In this document: one piece after another, positions 34,064 to 44,882 of the stretch
Layout of the letters: each line of letters starts with the position of its first letter
How positions within the stretch are numbered: the first letter of the stretch is position 1
Assembly: GCA_036245525.1 (NCBI GenBank)
Contig: BTPG01000007.1
Span: 119,970,132 to 120,034,131, forward strand
Length of the DNA stretch: 64,000 nt
DNA from: Semisulcospira habei
Taxonomy: Eukaryota; Mollusca; Gastropoda; Semisulcospiridae
Direction: 5' to 3'
Position numbers and translations under genes: made by a program
Notes under the pieces: generated by a model
What the model was told of the DNA's origin: nothing
The model's database searches: none
Seen by the model: the letters and a program-made list of their open reading frames with translations, nothing else

Positions 34064-34910
34064 CAGGGCTAGAAATTAACTTTTTTCTTTGGGGGCCACC
34101 GGGCCCCTTGATTGAAAAATTTGAGGGCCCACAAGCAACTTTCGGGGCCCAACTTTGAAAAATAATGCAAACAAAAAACAAAAGAATTATTGACAATATA
34201 ATAAGTAGAAAGTACAATTTGTCTGATAATCTAAAATAAAAACAATTGAATTTCCAATTTTGCTGAGTGATGTCATTTTTATTTGCCTTTTCTTTCACTT
34301 TCAAACATTACCAACAAAAAAGGGGAAAAAACACACACACACACATTCAGTGACACACATATTCCAGTGACTAGTGAGCCTGAAATGGCCATTAAACAAA
34401 ATAGAAAAAAAATCAAGTGAGTCTCTTGTATAATACTTTTCAGTTTTGTGACTGAGTATTGCACAATACACATCATTAAATTTTTAATATGAGTAACCTA
34501 ACAAAAAAATCTGACCTCAATGCACAAAAGTTCAAAACAAAACCATGAAAGGGAACTAAACTTAACAGTACTCTTCCTGATAAACTAAAGTTAAACAAAC
34601 AGATTTTGCCTTTTTTTTTTTTTTTTCAATCATCTATTCATATTACACTTATGTGCACTTGAGTTAACAGAAGTAAACTAAAAATACAATAAAAAAAATA
34701 AAAAATAAAAAAAACACAATACTATTACTGTGAGTGAGGGCACCGGTGTGGGTTGCTTCCCTTGGCCCAAATACGAAACTGCCGAGTAGAGCTAGCTGTA
34801 GCAGACGAATTATTTTGCGGGCCAAGCGGGCCCTTCGTTTTTCAACTTTCCGAGCCCGAAATCAACTTTGCGGGTTTTTGGCCCCGGGCCCCCGCTAATT
34901 TCGAGCCCTG
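34064..34910. mobile_element. 847-bp element with CAGGGCTAGAAATTA ends, TSD ACTTG
   Basis: Ends CAGGGCTAGAAATTA and TAATTTCGAGCCCTG are inverted repeats with one mismatch. ACTTG flanks both sides (34059-34063, 34911-34915). G/C-rich subterminal parts (gggggccaccgggcccc) surround an AT-rich centre. Non-coding. The CAGGG start recalls hAT, but the visible duplication is 5 bp, so the superfamily is left open. Confidence 0.75.
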
Positions 34911-34983
34911 ACTTGACTAAGACGTAATTCCTAAAAGTTAGCTTGAAAACCACGACAATTCCACTGAAGCAGAGAGTCCATGA

Positions 34984-35845
34984 TTATGTCTTATCTGGGG
35001 GTGCGGAGTTTTTCCCCCCTTTTTCCTTTGCCTTGGAAGGAGTCGGAGAAACAGAGGGGGGCCGGCTCCCAGGCCTCCTCTGGTTCTTAGGAGATGAAGG
35101 GGGTGGAGCTGCCGCAGCATCGGCAACTTCCACTCCCTCCATCTGCTCCTCCAATGCAGCATATTTGTTTTGAAGGGGGACATCAGTGTTCCCCTTCTGG
35201 GCCCGTGCGCACAGCGGTCCCATAGATTTCTTAGACTTCTGGTCCTGGGCAGCGGTCCTGCCGCTAGAGTTAGCGGCCTTAGAAGGCTGACCAGAGCCAG
35301 AAACCTTTGGTGTTGACAAACTAGCAGGTTTGGGTGGGGGCTGAGGCTTAGGGGCAGCAGAAGGCGGTGCCACCGGACCGGTAGCGTCCGCCCTCTGCAT
35401 TCCCTGGCTCCTCGTCACCACCGGAGGAGGGTTACTCTCCAGGGGTGAGAGGATCCGAGGCTCCGCCCCCAACCAAGAAGTTGGGGTTTGACAAGAGAAG
35501 TCTTTGGTGGGGCGCTTGCCTGCCACCGCAGCACTGAAAATATACACAAAGTTGTTATTTGAGTTTGGCGCCGCCTCAGCTGCACCAGGACCGTCAACCA
35601 GTTTTTTGCGTCCGCAAAGGACAGCCCCTTCTCCACACGCACCTGCTGAATCCTGCACTCGGAGATCCAACGAGGGCACTTCTTGTCCGAAGCCATATGC
35701 GCCCCCTGGCAATTCACACACAGGGGGATGGCTGTGCAGGACTCAGCAGAGTGTCCGGGCTTAGTGCAACGGGCGCATAGAGCCTCTGCCTGGCGGCATG
35801 TCTTCTGCCCATGGCCATACTTTTGGCACTTAAAGCACCGGAGGG
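34984..35845 (-). pseudogene. Younger LINE: ORF1 C-terminal part
   Basis: Zinc-knuckle gag-like sequence (CFKCQKYGHGQKTC, CARCTKPGHSAESC) and the Pro-rich C-terminus, homologous to the intact ORF1 at 2787-4226. A frameshift in the region after the knuckles (about 35620) and a SINE at 35846 break it. Confidence 0.8.
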
Positions 35846-36238
35846 ATTGATTGATTGTACATTGCTTAACGTCCCAACAGCAACAAGGCTTTCTCAGGAC
35901 GTGCCTGCACTGCTTGTGAAAAAAAAAACAACCAACTAAACAGAACATTGAATGTATGTCGCCAGCCGGTCAAACACATTAAATAAACCTAACACATGGG
36001 GCCTAAATAAAGCTAAGACCATTTAGCAACACACATCCAATATCAAGAGCTACAGGCAGTGCAGACAGTAGGGAGAGTTTAAAAAAGGCAAATACAGGTG
36101 AATGGACCTCGGGTAGACAGAAACACATGCCCCAGAATAGAGAGAAAAAACCCACCCTGTGGGGCTGACCAGGGTGACCCTGGGAACTAAAAAATACCTA
36201 ACCCCACCCAAGTCCCCCAGGGCAGACGCGGGTGGGGT
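35846..36238 (+). mobile_element. SINE-like element with (GATT) end, copy 3
   Basis: A 393-bp insertion with the 14-bp duplication AAAGCACCGGAGGG (35832-35845, 36239-36252), inside LINE ORF1 just upstream of the zinc knuckles. Confidence 0.9.
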
Positions 36239-36415
36239 AAAGCACCGGAGGGGGAGAGGGACATACTTTTTCACTTTTAGGGAGTAGTAACCTCCCCAGA
36301 TGGTAGTAGTAGCTGTGGGGGTGCCAAACGTCAGGATGATGGTAGGGAGACGGATCTCCCTACCACCTCATTTGGAAATGAAGCGCCTGACGTAGGTCAC
36401 CCCCTGTGACTTAAG

Positions 36416-38584
36416 GTAGGTACTGGCAGGTCAAAATTCCAATATAACATAAGCAATAAAGTATCTACATATTGTTATAGAGGACAACAAACAGAACACA
36501 ACACAACAAAAATTATCTTTCTATGTTTAATGGTTCAAAAGTTATGGGCAAAAAACTATGGCAAATATTCCGCAGTTTTTACCCAAAATCGGTCGAAAGA
36601 AAGATTTTGCCCAGTTCAGGCCAGCCTAACACAAAAGATATTAAACACAGACATCCCAGAATTACAGAATTGTATCTCTATATAATATAGAAGAAGCCCA
36701 ATTTTTTTCAGGTGCATAAGCCTGTAACTTTTGCAACACTGCTGCCCTAAAAAAGCTGAAAAGTGTGTTTTCCAAGGCGGTCGAATGGCCCTCCGAGTGT
36801 AAAAACTTCAAAATAGCATATCTCGGTCATTTCTTGTCCGTTTTTAAAAATTCAAACTGTGTTTTGCTAAGTTTTTGAAGCTCTTTCAAGTAAGTAAAAG
36901 AAAGCAATAATTGAAAACCATCTTATTTTTACCCCCCACCCCCACCACGTAAATATCAGCTGCCCCGCCCCGCCCCCTCCCCCCCCCCCCCCCCCCCCCC
37001 CCCACCCACCAAACATACTGGCAAACACATGACTGTGGAGTTGCTTTCTGCAAACCATTCATTATTAAGTCAATCTCTCCACATCATAAGCAGTACTGCT
37101 GTTTGTATGCAGTGTGCCTTGCTGTGACATTCTGCATGCTGTCCAGGGTGACGCTTCTCCCTGACAAACTCCTCTGTCTGCCTCCATGATTTCTTGTGTC
37201 TCATCTTCAAGAGGTGTACCTGGAGCAATAGTTTGTTGTTCACTGATGCCTCAATGTTCTTCCTTCTTCCTTTACCAGTCTGGGTAAACACTCTCCCCAA
37301 ATCTAAGAATACTGGAGAACTTTCTGCAATTGGAAACAACACAGGATCCACTTAACAATTGATACAGGATCCACTTAACAATTGATGCAACAACACCTAG
37401 ACAGTTAACAATGATGAGACTGAGAGACAGAGAGAGCAGAGCGAAGGAAAGGGTAATATTTCACCATATTTGCTTATTTGGTCTTTACAAACGTCTGAGG
37501 GGGCTATCTCAAGCAGTAGCTGCCACAAGAAACGAATAACGCGAAAGCGAAACAACTTTTCTAGCAGACGACGGTCCCACTTCCGGTCTAGACTCCCATT
37601 CGACACATCGTTTGCGATCGCTACTTTACCCGTTTTAAGAACACCATATACCCATGGAATTTATTGAACATGTATAGAAAACCCCATTTTATTACCTACA
37701 TTCGTATTTTGTCTCTTGATGTAAACATACGCCTGCAGTTGTGACCGATCTCTCACACACCGCACGTAGTCGTTGCTTCGAACAAACCCGACTACGGCTG
37801 GTGTGGAAATATGCACATTACAGCAGATTATCGCACTTTACCCAAATCTTAGGTTAAGTAACAAATAACACATTGTAGAACCATTATCAAGCAAACAAAA
37901 ACACATTTCTTACCTAGATCATGCTGGAGATTGCTCAAAACCGTCGCGTGTTAGTCGCACGCCGTGGCTGCCATTGTGAATAACACGAAAGCGTAACGGC
38001 CAATGAGAGGACTCGGTTTATGACAAAGCTACTCTTCCCCGTTCAAGCTATCGTGTTTCTGATTGGTCCAAATTAAAGAGAAAAGCATGGGCTTTCCAAC
38101 AAGTATAGCCTTGTAGGGGTTATTTTTCGAAAATCATACTGAAAATTGCATTTATTTTTTTCAAATAATCCATTATTGGGCTAAATTTAAACAAATATTA
38201 GACTTCTTTATATCAATGTGTAGGTCTGAACTCGGTCAATAGCCGTGTGCTATTTTTAGATGTGTAGCTTGCATGGGGAAGAGTAGCAAGTCGTTTTCCC
38301 GACGGGGTTGCTTGCGGGTTCGCGCGGTACAGTTGCCAACGCAGCGCATGCAGGCTTGAGGGTGCGTTTTTTAAAAAAAAAAAAAAATCGCTGAAAATCA
38401 TCAGTTGCACTCCCAATAAAAAGAAAGATACTTTTGAAAAGAGAAATAGCTCAACTTTATTGAGGTATGCATTTGACTGCAGTATGTGAGCATTTTGTTA
38501 GTACAATCGCTGTTTCAAAGATGAGAAAAATTCGTGATGCGTCACCGCTGCGGCCAGTTAGCGGCAAGCCCTGCCAGTACCTAC
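36416..38584. mobile_element. 2.17-kb TIR element (GTAGGTACTGGCAGG ends, TSD TTAAG)
   Basis: Ends GTAGGTACTGGCAGG / CCTGCCAGTACCTAC are perfect inverted repeats, flanked by TTAAG (36411-36415, 38585-38589); TTAA alone also fits. The interior has a 25-base C run (36979-37003), an inverted ATGGCAGCC near 37970 with promoter-like CpG sequence, and several splice-like sites on the minus strand (37911, 37695). Short minus frames at 37070-37351 and 37397-37606 are not recognised. The rule TTAA suggests Kolobok/piggyBac-like machinery, but no transposase is visible. Confidence 0.7.
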
Positions 38585-39004
38585 TTAAGGTTCCGTACAA
38601 GTTCATCTTCAGACAGTTCGGCCAATGCTTGATCTTTAATCACTCCTCTAGAGGAATTCATTGTTTTGTGGGGAGTGACCTCCACTGGAGTGTCTCCGAT
38701 GGAGGAGAGCCTCAGTAGCCCATTGGAGTGTGCCCGGGTACGGCACTCTACCAACAAGTCACCAGACCTGAGGCGATGGGCCTCAGGCCTGCCAACACGG
38801 CTCCTGAGGGTCTCCCCTACCAGGAAAGGGTGCAGCTTTGAAACAGGCTTCTCTTTAACTTTGCTGTGGATAATGAGAAAGCGAGGCCAGGCGGCCGACG
38901 CCTGAGGTGTCGCTTCCTCACAGTCAGTCACTATCGTTCTCAATGACAATGTCGGCAGCTATGTGCCGCTTTGGTGCTAGTTTTGGTTATTTGATATTTT
39001 CCAT
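38585..39004 (-). pseudogene. Younger LINE: ORF1 N-terminal part
   Basis: Matches residues 1-140 of the intact ORF1 (for example SKLHPFLVGETLRSRVGRPE and SSIGDTPVEVTPHKTMNSSR). The start ATG is at 39004, with one frameshift near 38940. Its continuation lies at 36253-36415, across the 2.17-kb insertion. Confidence 0.78.
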
Positions 39005-39650
39005 ATTATAGTATGATAGATATTCATCCCCCGGGGGTCCCCGCCCGCCACCGAGCCCAACAAGGAAAAGTGCAATTGTCGGCGGGTCTCCAGCCGACGC
39101 ACAATGGAGACTGCCCGAAAGATATACTCAAGGGGGTAAGCCCGATTGAACCGTTTGAGCCACCGCCTTCTATCACACTGTTGAATACAGGGGAATACTG
39201 GCGTAAAGCACCTAATCAGCATCAGAGGCTATAGCATGATGCTCCGTATAACAATCCGCATGTCAACAGGGGGATAGGGCTCGACGTGACAAGAGCCGAT
39301 TGACTAGGCCGGTACGACTAGCCTCCCGTTTAGGCAGAAGTCAAGGCCAAAGTGGAGTGTTTCAGCCACCAGGATCCTCTTCTCCCCCGACACGGGTCTC
39401 CAAGCACGGCAAACACTTGGGATCCAAAGGACCAAAAGCTCACGCGTATTTTTAAGGACCAATCCAACATGGTAAGACCTGGGTAAGCACAGCTCCTTAA
39501 AAACCGGACCAGTGAAAAAGACTGAACAACATATCTGCTGACATCAAGTCCTAATCCTGGACAAAGATGGCACCCGTCTGCTAGCCCACTCAGTCAGGGA
39601 CCGAGTGGACTACCCACCCACGCCACATGGAGGCCGGTGCCGGGTAGGCA

Positions 39651-40215
39651 GCGGCCTTAGAAGGCTGACCAGAGCCAGAAGCCTTTGGAGTTGACTAACA
39701 GGTTTGGGTGGGGGCTGAGGCTTAGGGCCTTAGGGGCAACAGAAGCACCTAATCAGCAGCAGAAGCTATAGCATGGTGCTCCGTATATCAACCCGCATGT
39801 CAACAGTGGGATAGGGCTCAACGTGACAAGAGCCGATTGACTAGGCCGGTACGACTAGCCTCCCGTTTAGGTAGAAGTCAAGGCCAAAGTGGAGTGTTGG
39901 CACCAGTGAGCCGCAGCCCAAAGGAAACCTCAGCCACCAGGATCCTCTTCTCCCCCGACACGGGTCTCCAAGCACGGCAAACACTTGGGATCCAAAGGAC
40001 CAAAAAGTCACGAGTATTTTTAAGGACCAATCCAACATGGTACGACCTAGGTTAGCACAGCTCCTTAAAAACCGGACCAGTGAAAAGGCTGAACAACATA
40101 TCTGCTGACATCAAGTCCTAATCCTGGACAAAGATGGCACCCGTCCGCTAGCCCACTCAGTCAGGGACTGAGTGGACTACCCACCCACGCCACGTGGAGG
40201 CCGGTGCCGGGTAGG
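39651..40215 (-). mobile_element. Older I-type LINE, 5' portion with internal deletion
   Basis: Resumes the older LINE with the second copy of AGCGGCCTTAGAA (39651-39663), then about 85 bp of ORF1. It jumps directly to the 5' UTR at about 39746, a deletion of most of ORF1. The 5' UTR ends ccgggtagg (40215) and is followed by CTCCTGAGA. Confidence 0.8.
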
Positions 40216-41535
40216 CTCCTGAGACTGGAGTGAGACTACCCACCTACGCCACGTGGAGGCCGGTGCCGGGTAGGCAGTGCCAGGAAAGGTCTTCAACAGG
40301 ATCATGCTGGAGAGAATGAAGAGCTCCGTCGACCCCCAGCTGAGAGACCAGCAAGCAGGATTCAGAAAAAACGTTCATGTACAGACCAGATCGCCACTCT
40401 CCACATCATCGTGGAACAGTCTCTGGAGTGGAGCTCCCCGCTGTACCTCAACTTTGTGGATTACTAGAAAGCATTTGACAGCGTGGACCGAGAGACTTTG
40501 TGGAAACTCCTACGACACTACGGTGTACCCACAAAGCTCATCTGCCTGATCAAAAGCAACTACGATGGTATGACATGTCGCGTGATCCACAAAAGGGAGC
40601 TCCAGGTCAGAACCGGTGTCAGGCAGGGTGTCTGCTGTCTCCGTTCCTCTTCCTACTGGCCATAGACTTGGTCATGAAGAGGACCACAGAGCAGAGAAGA
40701 AGCGGAATACAGTGGACACAGCTTGACGACCTCAATTTTGCAGACGACTTGGCTTTACTGTCCCACACTCATCAACAAATGCAGGACAAGACCACGAGGC
40801 TTGCTGACATCTCGTCCCAAGTGGGCCTCACCATCCACAAAGAGAAAACAAAGACAATGAGGCTGAGCGTAACCAGGGAAGAACTAGTCTTGCTTGCAGG
40901 TACCCCGTTGGAGGAGGTAAGAGTCCTTCACCTGTCTCGGGAGCATCATCGACGAAAAAGGCGGCATTGATGCAGATGTCGGAGCACGAATCGATAAAGC
41001 AGGATAAAGCGATAAAGCAAGAGCAGCCTTTCTTAAGTTGAAAAAAGTGTGGAGTTCCAGAGAGCTGTCACAACATACCAAAGTCCGGATTTTCAACTCG
41101 AACGTAAAAGCAGTTCTCCTATATGGAGCAGAAACTTGGAGGTTGAACGAAAACCACAGTCAACAGAGTACAGATCTTCATAAACAGTTGCCTTAGAAGA
41201 ATCTTGAAAATCCACTGGCCAGAGAAGATCAGCAACGTCAGACTCTGGGAGAGAACAGAGCAGGTAACAGCAGATAATGAAATTGGGCGAAGAAGATGGG
41301 GATGGATTGGTCACAGTCTGAGAAAGCCAGTTTACAGTATCACTAGGCAGGCATTGTCAGGGAAAGAGGAAAACAGGCAGGCCGAGAAACACCTGACGTC
41401 GAGACCTACAAGCAGACATCAAGAGACTTGGAACCACCTGGAGTAAAATCGAAGGAGAAGCACAGGACAGGAGTCGCTGGAGGTCTCTCGTCGACGGCGT
41501 ATACCCTGGGAGAGGTGACAGGCGTAAGTAACAAG
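40216..41535 (+). mobile_element. Old RTE LINE, final segment: RT and 3' end
   Basis: It starts with CTCCTGAGA and a few RTE bases, then a stray 45-bp piece of I-type LINE leader (40231-40275). Reverse transcriptase follows from VFNRIMLERMKSSVDPQLRD through [14 protein letters not shown] to the C-terminal AETWRLN region, with multiple frameshifts. The end is acaggcgtaagtaac. I take it as the 3' part of the RTE begun at 15762. Confidence 0.7.
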
Positions 41536-42195
41536 TAACCATTCAAAAGAGACGTAAGAGGCACGTTAGGATGGCTTAAAAAGTATAGTTCAATACAGTG
41601 ACTGACGTAAAGAAATGTTATACTAGTGGGCCCTCACATGATGGCAAGAGAACACTTTCACAGCTGACCTCTGAATGAAAGCTTGTCCTGAAATGGCCGC
41701 TACACACAGGTATATGGAGGGTCAAAACTGCTGGCTGTAACTAGTGTAAGTGCTATATGAAGGTGACCAATTTATAAAACTTTAAAAGGGCGTTACAAAC
41801 TAATAATGAATTAAGTAATTTTAATTGGCAATTATGACCAGGTGACAGGTCGCTGATATAACCCTGTAAAAGTAATAAAAACAGATGCTACAACTAAAAG
41901 ACAATAGTACAAGACACAACATTTTTAAGTGTACTGCTGTTTGGATAGGACAATACATTCAAGTTTCAACACTGAACTAACCAAACTGTAGGCTTAGAAC
42001 CAGGTAATAGGGCTCAGGAAGCCGATATAACGCTAGTTGAAACACTACTTCGCTACTGTCTGAAGCCTATCCTATCCTCATAAGATGGCGGCTGATGCGC
42101 TGACGCTGCTAGGCAACACGGGGAACTTCCCGAGCCCTATTGAAAGTAATTTTACTTTCATACTCATAGGCTTAAAACCTAAGTTTACTTAAGTA
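41536..42195. other. Intron sequence, nothing recognised
   Basis: No coding, RNA or clear repeat structure between the RTE end and an L2-type fragment. Confidence 0.45.
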
Positions 42196-42720
42196 TAAGT
42201 AAGTTTACTTAAGTCTGTGTTATTTGTTTCAACATCATCTCTGGTTCTGCCCCTCCTTACTTATCTGATCTTGTCCAGCTGTATACACCGTCCCGCTCAC
42301 TACGCTCTGCTTCAGACACTCGTGTTTTCCGTATCCCTAGACGTAATAAGGTCACTCAAGGTCATCGTGCATTTTCGTCCCATTACATGGAACGCTCTCC
42401 CAGCTGATGTGCGTCACTCATCATCTCTTTCCATTGTCAAATCCAAGCTTAAAACACACCTTTTCTCTGTTGCATATACGTAAAGACCATTTTGTCTGCC
42501 GGCTCATCATGCGTATGTGTGTGTGTGTGTGTGTGTGTGCGCGAGTGTGTGGTGTGAGTTTTCGCCCTTGTAAATTAATGTATTTTTTTGTTGTATGTGC
42601 TTGTTTGTGTATTCTGCTTCACTGTTTCATTACTGTGATTGTAAAGCGCCTAGAGCACCTTGGTGATTAGGCGCTATACAAATTACCTTTATTATTATTA
42701 TTATTATTAAGTATAATAAC
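42196..42720 (+). mobile_element. L2/CR1-type LINE 3' end
   Basis: Encodes a broken C-terminal RT tail (WNALPADVRHSSSLSIVKSK, LKTHLFSVAYT) followed by the typical tail gtaaagcgcctagagcacc...ggcgctatacaaatt and an (ATT)n run at 42690-42710. A (GT)n microsatellite at 42515-42540 lies between. Confidence 0.8.
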
Positions 42721-42924
42721 AAAGCTAATTGTTACCAACATGGAACATTCTTATAAAACATGCAGTCTGCAAGGATTCTTAAGAATTAAAGCCTCAAGCT
42801 GGTCTCAGGAGTTTAATTGGGCTAACCCTGTATGCTATTATTATTAATGAATCCCCTTGTGCATGCATTCACAGGTAGCATTTATTGTGTGCACAGGGGA
42901 GTGTAAATGTACAAATAGTCTTAC

Positions 42925-43090
42925 CAATTGCAGCTTGTCCCCCTTGGCCTGGTGTGGCTATAATAGCTGGGCGGCTGGCCACTCGCATCTGGGCCAAAGG
43001 AGATTGTGTGGCAGTGTTAGGGGGTCCAGCTGGGACACCTCCCACTTCCTGCTGCTGGCTGCCATCACTGCGCTGCATAGTGCCCGGCGC
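42925..43090 (-). CDS. EP400: EP400 homologue, first coding exon seen
   Basis: This exon is bounded by an acceptor (tttgcag before 43090) and a donor (g/gtaag after 42925). The first in-frame ATG, at 43078, has A at -3 and would give MQRSDGSQQQ, so the exon probably starts with a few 5' UTR bases. The 51 codons from that ATG are rich in Gln, Ala, Pro and Gly with no folded domain, as in the disordered N-terminus of EP400. The exon ends in phase 1 and joins in frame to the exon at 8944-8711 across a 33,980-bp intron. EP400/Domino is the SWI2/SNF2-type ATPase of the nuclear TIP60/NuA4 histone acetylase and H2A.Z/H3.3 exchange complex. The exon boundaries are clear; the start codon is my inference, and upstream non-coding exons may exist. 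Confidence 0.75.
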
Positions 43091-44774
43091 CTGCAAAATC
43101 AACATAACTCCTGATGACATCTCACAACTCAACAGCCCCCTTGTAGTTGTACATGCATCCACCAGACCAGTACTGTAAACAGAACCAGAGGCAATATTTT
43201 TACCTAGGTATACCTTTGTAAAACTACAGCAACTGGTCACTTCACAGTAATGTATTTATCATTTACCACACATCACTCTGAAGTGCAGCTGGAGAGGATT
43301 TGAACGAAGTGTACATTCATGAGTGCCGCAGGGGCTTGTGAAAATACACTTCTTACATGTGGGAAGCACTACTTGTCTAACTCGGTATATGATGGCCTCA
43401 TCAATCACAGCCACCTTTCTTACACAGCACTGTGGATTTCATGATAGCAAGGTGTACATTCTCAACGTACCTGTAAAATTGAAAGCTGCCACAGAAAAAA
43501 AAATCTTAAAATACAATATAAATAAATCTGAAATCAAACGTCAAAGGTACTAATGACCCATGACAACTTTTCAGAATCAGTGCACCTAATGAAAAAGTAA
43601 AGTCTAAGCCTTAAGGTTAAAAAGAAAGGAAAGCGTGCTAAAGGTCTAGACTTGATCAACCAAAAGTTGCGCTGTCAAATAAAAAGCGTTATTTTGCCCA
43701 TTTCAAATGTCGATTTCTTCTTCGGTTTTTCGCCATCAAAATCTAAAAGCCACCTCCGCAATTGTTGCACCTCTAGGCCACTTACACGTTTCCAATGTTT
43801 ATTGCTTTGCAGACCGTCGCATAGGTTCTAAACAGGTAATCTTTGTTAAATGCATGTAAACAAACTCGTAATGTGCTTTATTATCATTGATCATCGAATA
43901 TGATACGGGTTTTCTTGACAAACGTTCGCCATGTGCAAAGAAGTCAGCGCATGGCGCGAAGTAGCGTGGTCTTCGTAAAACGCCGTCTGGGCAGGCGCAG
44001 TGCGAGCCTAACCCAGAAGCGGCCATGATGACTCTCCAAGAAACAAACAGCTTACCTGAATTTTTATAAGTTTCTCATTTTTAAGCCATCCATCATGGTC
44101 AAAAAACCCACTTCCAACCGTATCAGCACCTTAGCTCAACATTTTTACCCAATGCACGTACTACACCTGAAAATAAACACATAAAATCGACGAGAAATTC
44201 TGATGCAAGTGTGCGTTCGCCCTGGGCGGAGAGGCTAACTCGTCTAATGCGCAGGCGCAGTGACTAGACAAGCGATGAAGAAACTTCTTACACGCCATCT
44301 CATTGGATGTTCGTGTTCTCATTGTAACAAAGAGTACAAATAAAACAGTTGAAATCTTCAGTATTGCAGGTGTCAAACATTCAGAGAGTAATAGTGTCAC
44401 AAAACACATTTAATAAGTTATGGCTACATTAGATACACATTGAAATAGGGGGCGAATGGGCGGGATATGGTGCAATGATCGCGGACTAATTACTTGAGAG
44501 CACGTTGGCCATGCTTTCGAATTCAAATCATGCTGTCGACTCTGTATACTGATGTACATAAAAAGAAACGGTCGTGTTTCATTCTTTTTTTCTTATGTCT
44601 TTAGAATATCTAATGACTTCTTGTGTATCTTGAACGGTTTGTAAAGGGTTTGAAGAAATAATGAAGAAGAGTGGCGTATGAATACACATTTTTTGATAAC
44701 CCAAGAAGTTTGTAAAGTACGATCCCATTGGTTCGGTTACATTAAACTGGTTTCCCTACAGCGCAGTTGACAAA
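43091..44774. promoter_or_regulatory. Divergent EP400/NOC4L intergenic region
   Basis: About 1.7 kb separates the EP400 coding exon (minus) from the NOC4L start codon (plus). Visible elements are TGCGCAGGCGCA at 44248-44259, one mismatch from the NRF1 consensus; a related GGCAGGCGCAGTGCG near 43990; ATGGCCGCT on the minus strand near 44030, resembling a YY1 site; and an inverted CCAAT box (CCATTGG) about 45 bp upstream of the NOC4L ATG. A minus-strand donor (ttcag/gtaag) at 44056 could end a non-coding EP400 first exon. A degenerate hairpin repeat overlaps 43130-43190. Transcription starts cannot be placed from sequence alone. Confidence 0.4.
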
Positions 44775-44882
44775 ATGAAATCGACAAAAGAAACATTATC
44801 TGAAATCAAAGCAAAGACAAAAAAGTGCCTCGAAGACAGAAAATCAGTGAATGTGATAATAGATTTACTCTGTTACAGCCAG
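44775..44882 (+). CDS. NOC4L: NOC4L homologue, exon 1 (start codon)
   Basis: This exon has 36 codons from the ATG at 44775 to the donor CAG/gtaacg at 44882, phase 0. The protein begins MKSTKETLSEI and ends DRKSVNVIIDLLCYSQ, aligning with the vertebrate NOC4L N-terminus (an Ala/Arg/Glu-rich helix, then a segment of the form SRSEANAVFDILAVLQ). NOC4L (yeast Noc4) pairs with Nop14 in the nucleolar small-subunit processome and is needed for 18S rRNA processing and 40S export. The start is chosen because it is the first ATG, it aligns with the family start, and a CCAAT box lies just upstream. The next exon is nearly 8 kb away. Confidence 0.85.

Larger units (their letters stand above)
28889..39650 (-). 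mobile_element. Younger I-type LINE, near full length, with five insertions
   Basis: The 3' end (ttagttatttgggttt at 28889) abuts the older LINE, and the 5' leader ends ccgggtaggc at 39650. AGCGGCCTTAGAA flanks both sides (28876-28888, 39651-39663). Removing the insertions at 29846-30778, 32739-33136, 34064-34910, 35846-36238 and 36416-38584 leaves about 6 kb: 5' UTR, ORF1, ORF2 (APE, RT, RNase H) and 3' UTR. All frames are broken. Confidence 0.88.
8945..42924 (-). other. 33,980-bp EP400 intron
   Basis: GT-AG intron between the phase-1 donor at 42924 and the acceptor at 8945. It carries nearly all the nested transposons in the window and no recognisable host coding sequence on either strand. 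Its size is largely explained by the RTE and I-type LINE stack at 15762-41535. Confidence 0.8.

Noticed and set aside
36416..38584. A confident piggyBac or Kolobok assignment
   Set aside because: TTAA is compatible, but the visible duplication is TTAAG and no transposase can be read.
15756..41542. AACCAT as a target duplication of the old RTE
   Set aside because: The inverted RTE copy at 49092 also carries accatat at its 5' end, so these bases look like element sequence.
43799..44026. A minus-strand 75-codon frame starting MAASGLGSHCACPD
   Set aside because: No family resemblance and no clear donor in frame; the ATGGCCGC start fits a YY1-type promoter site as well as a gene start.
43091..44774. 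DDX51, which lies beside NOC4L in human
   Set aside because: No DEAD-box helicase motif (such as the DEAD, SAT or HRIGR patterns) is found on either strand in this interval or elsewhere in the window.
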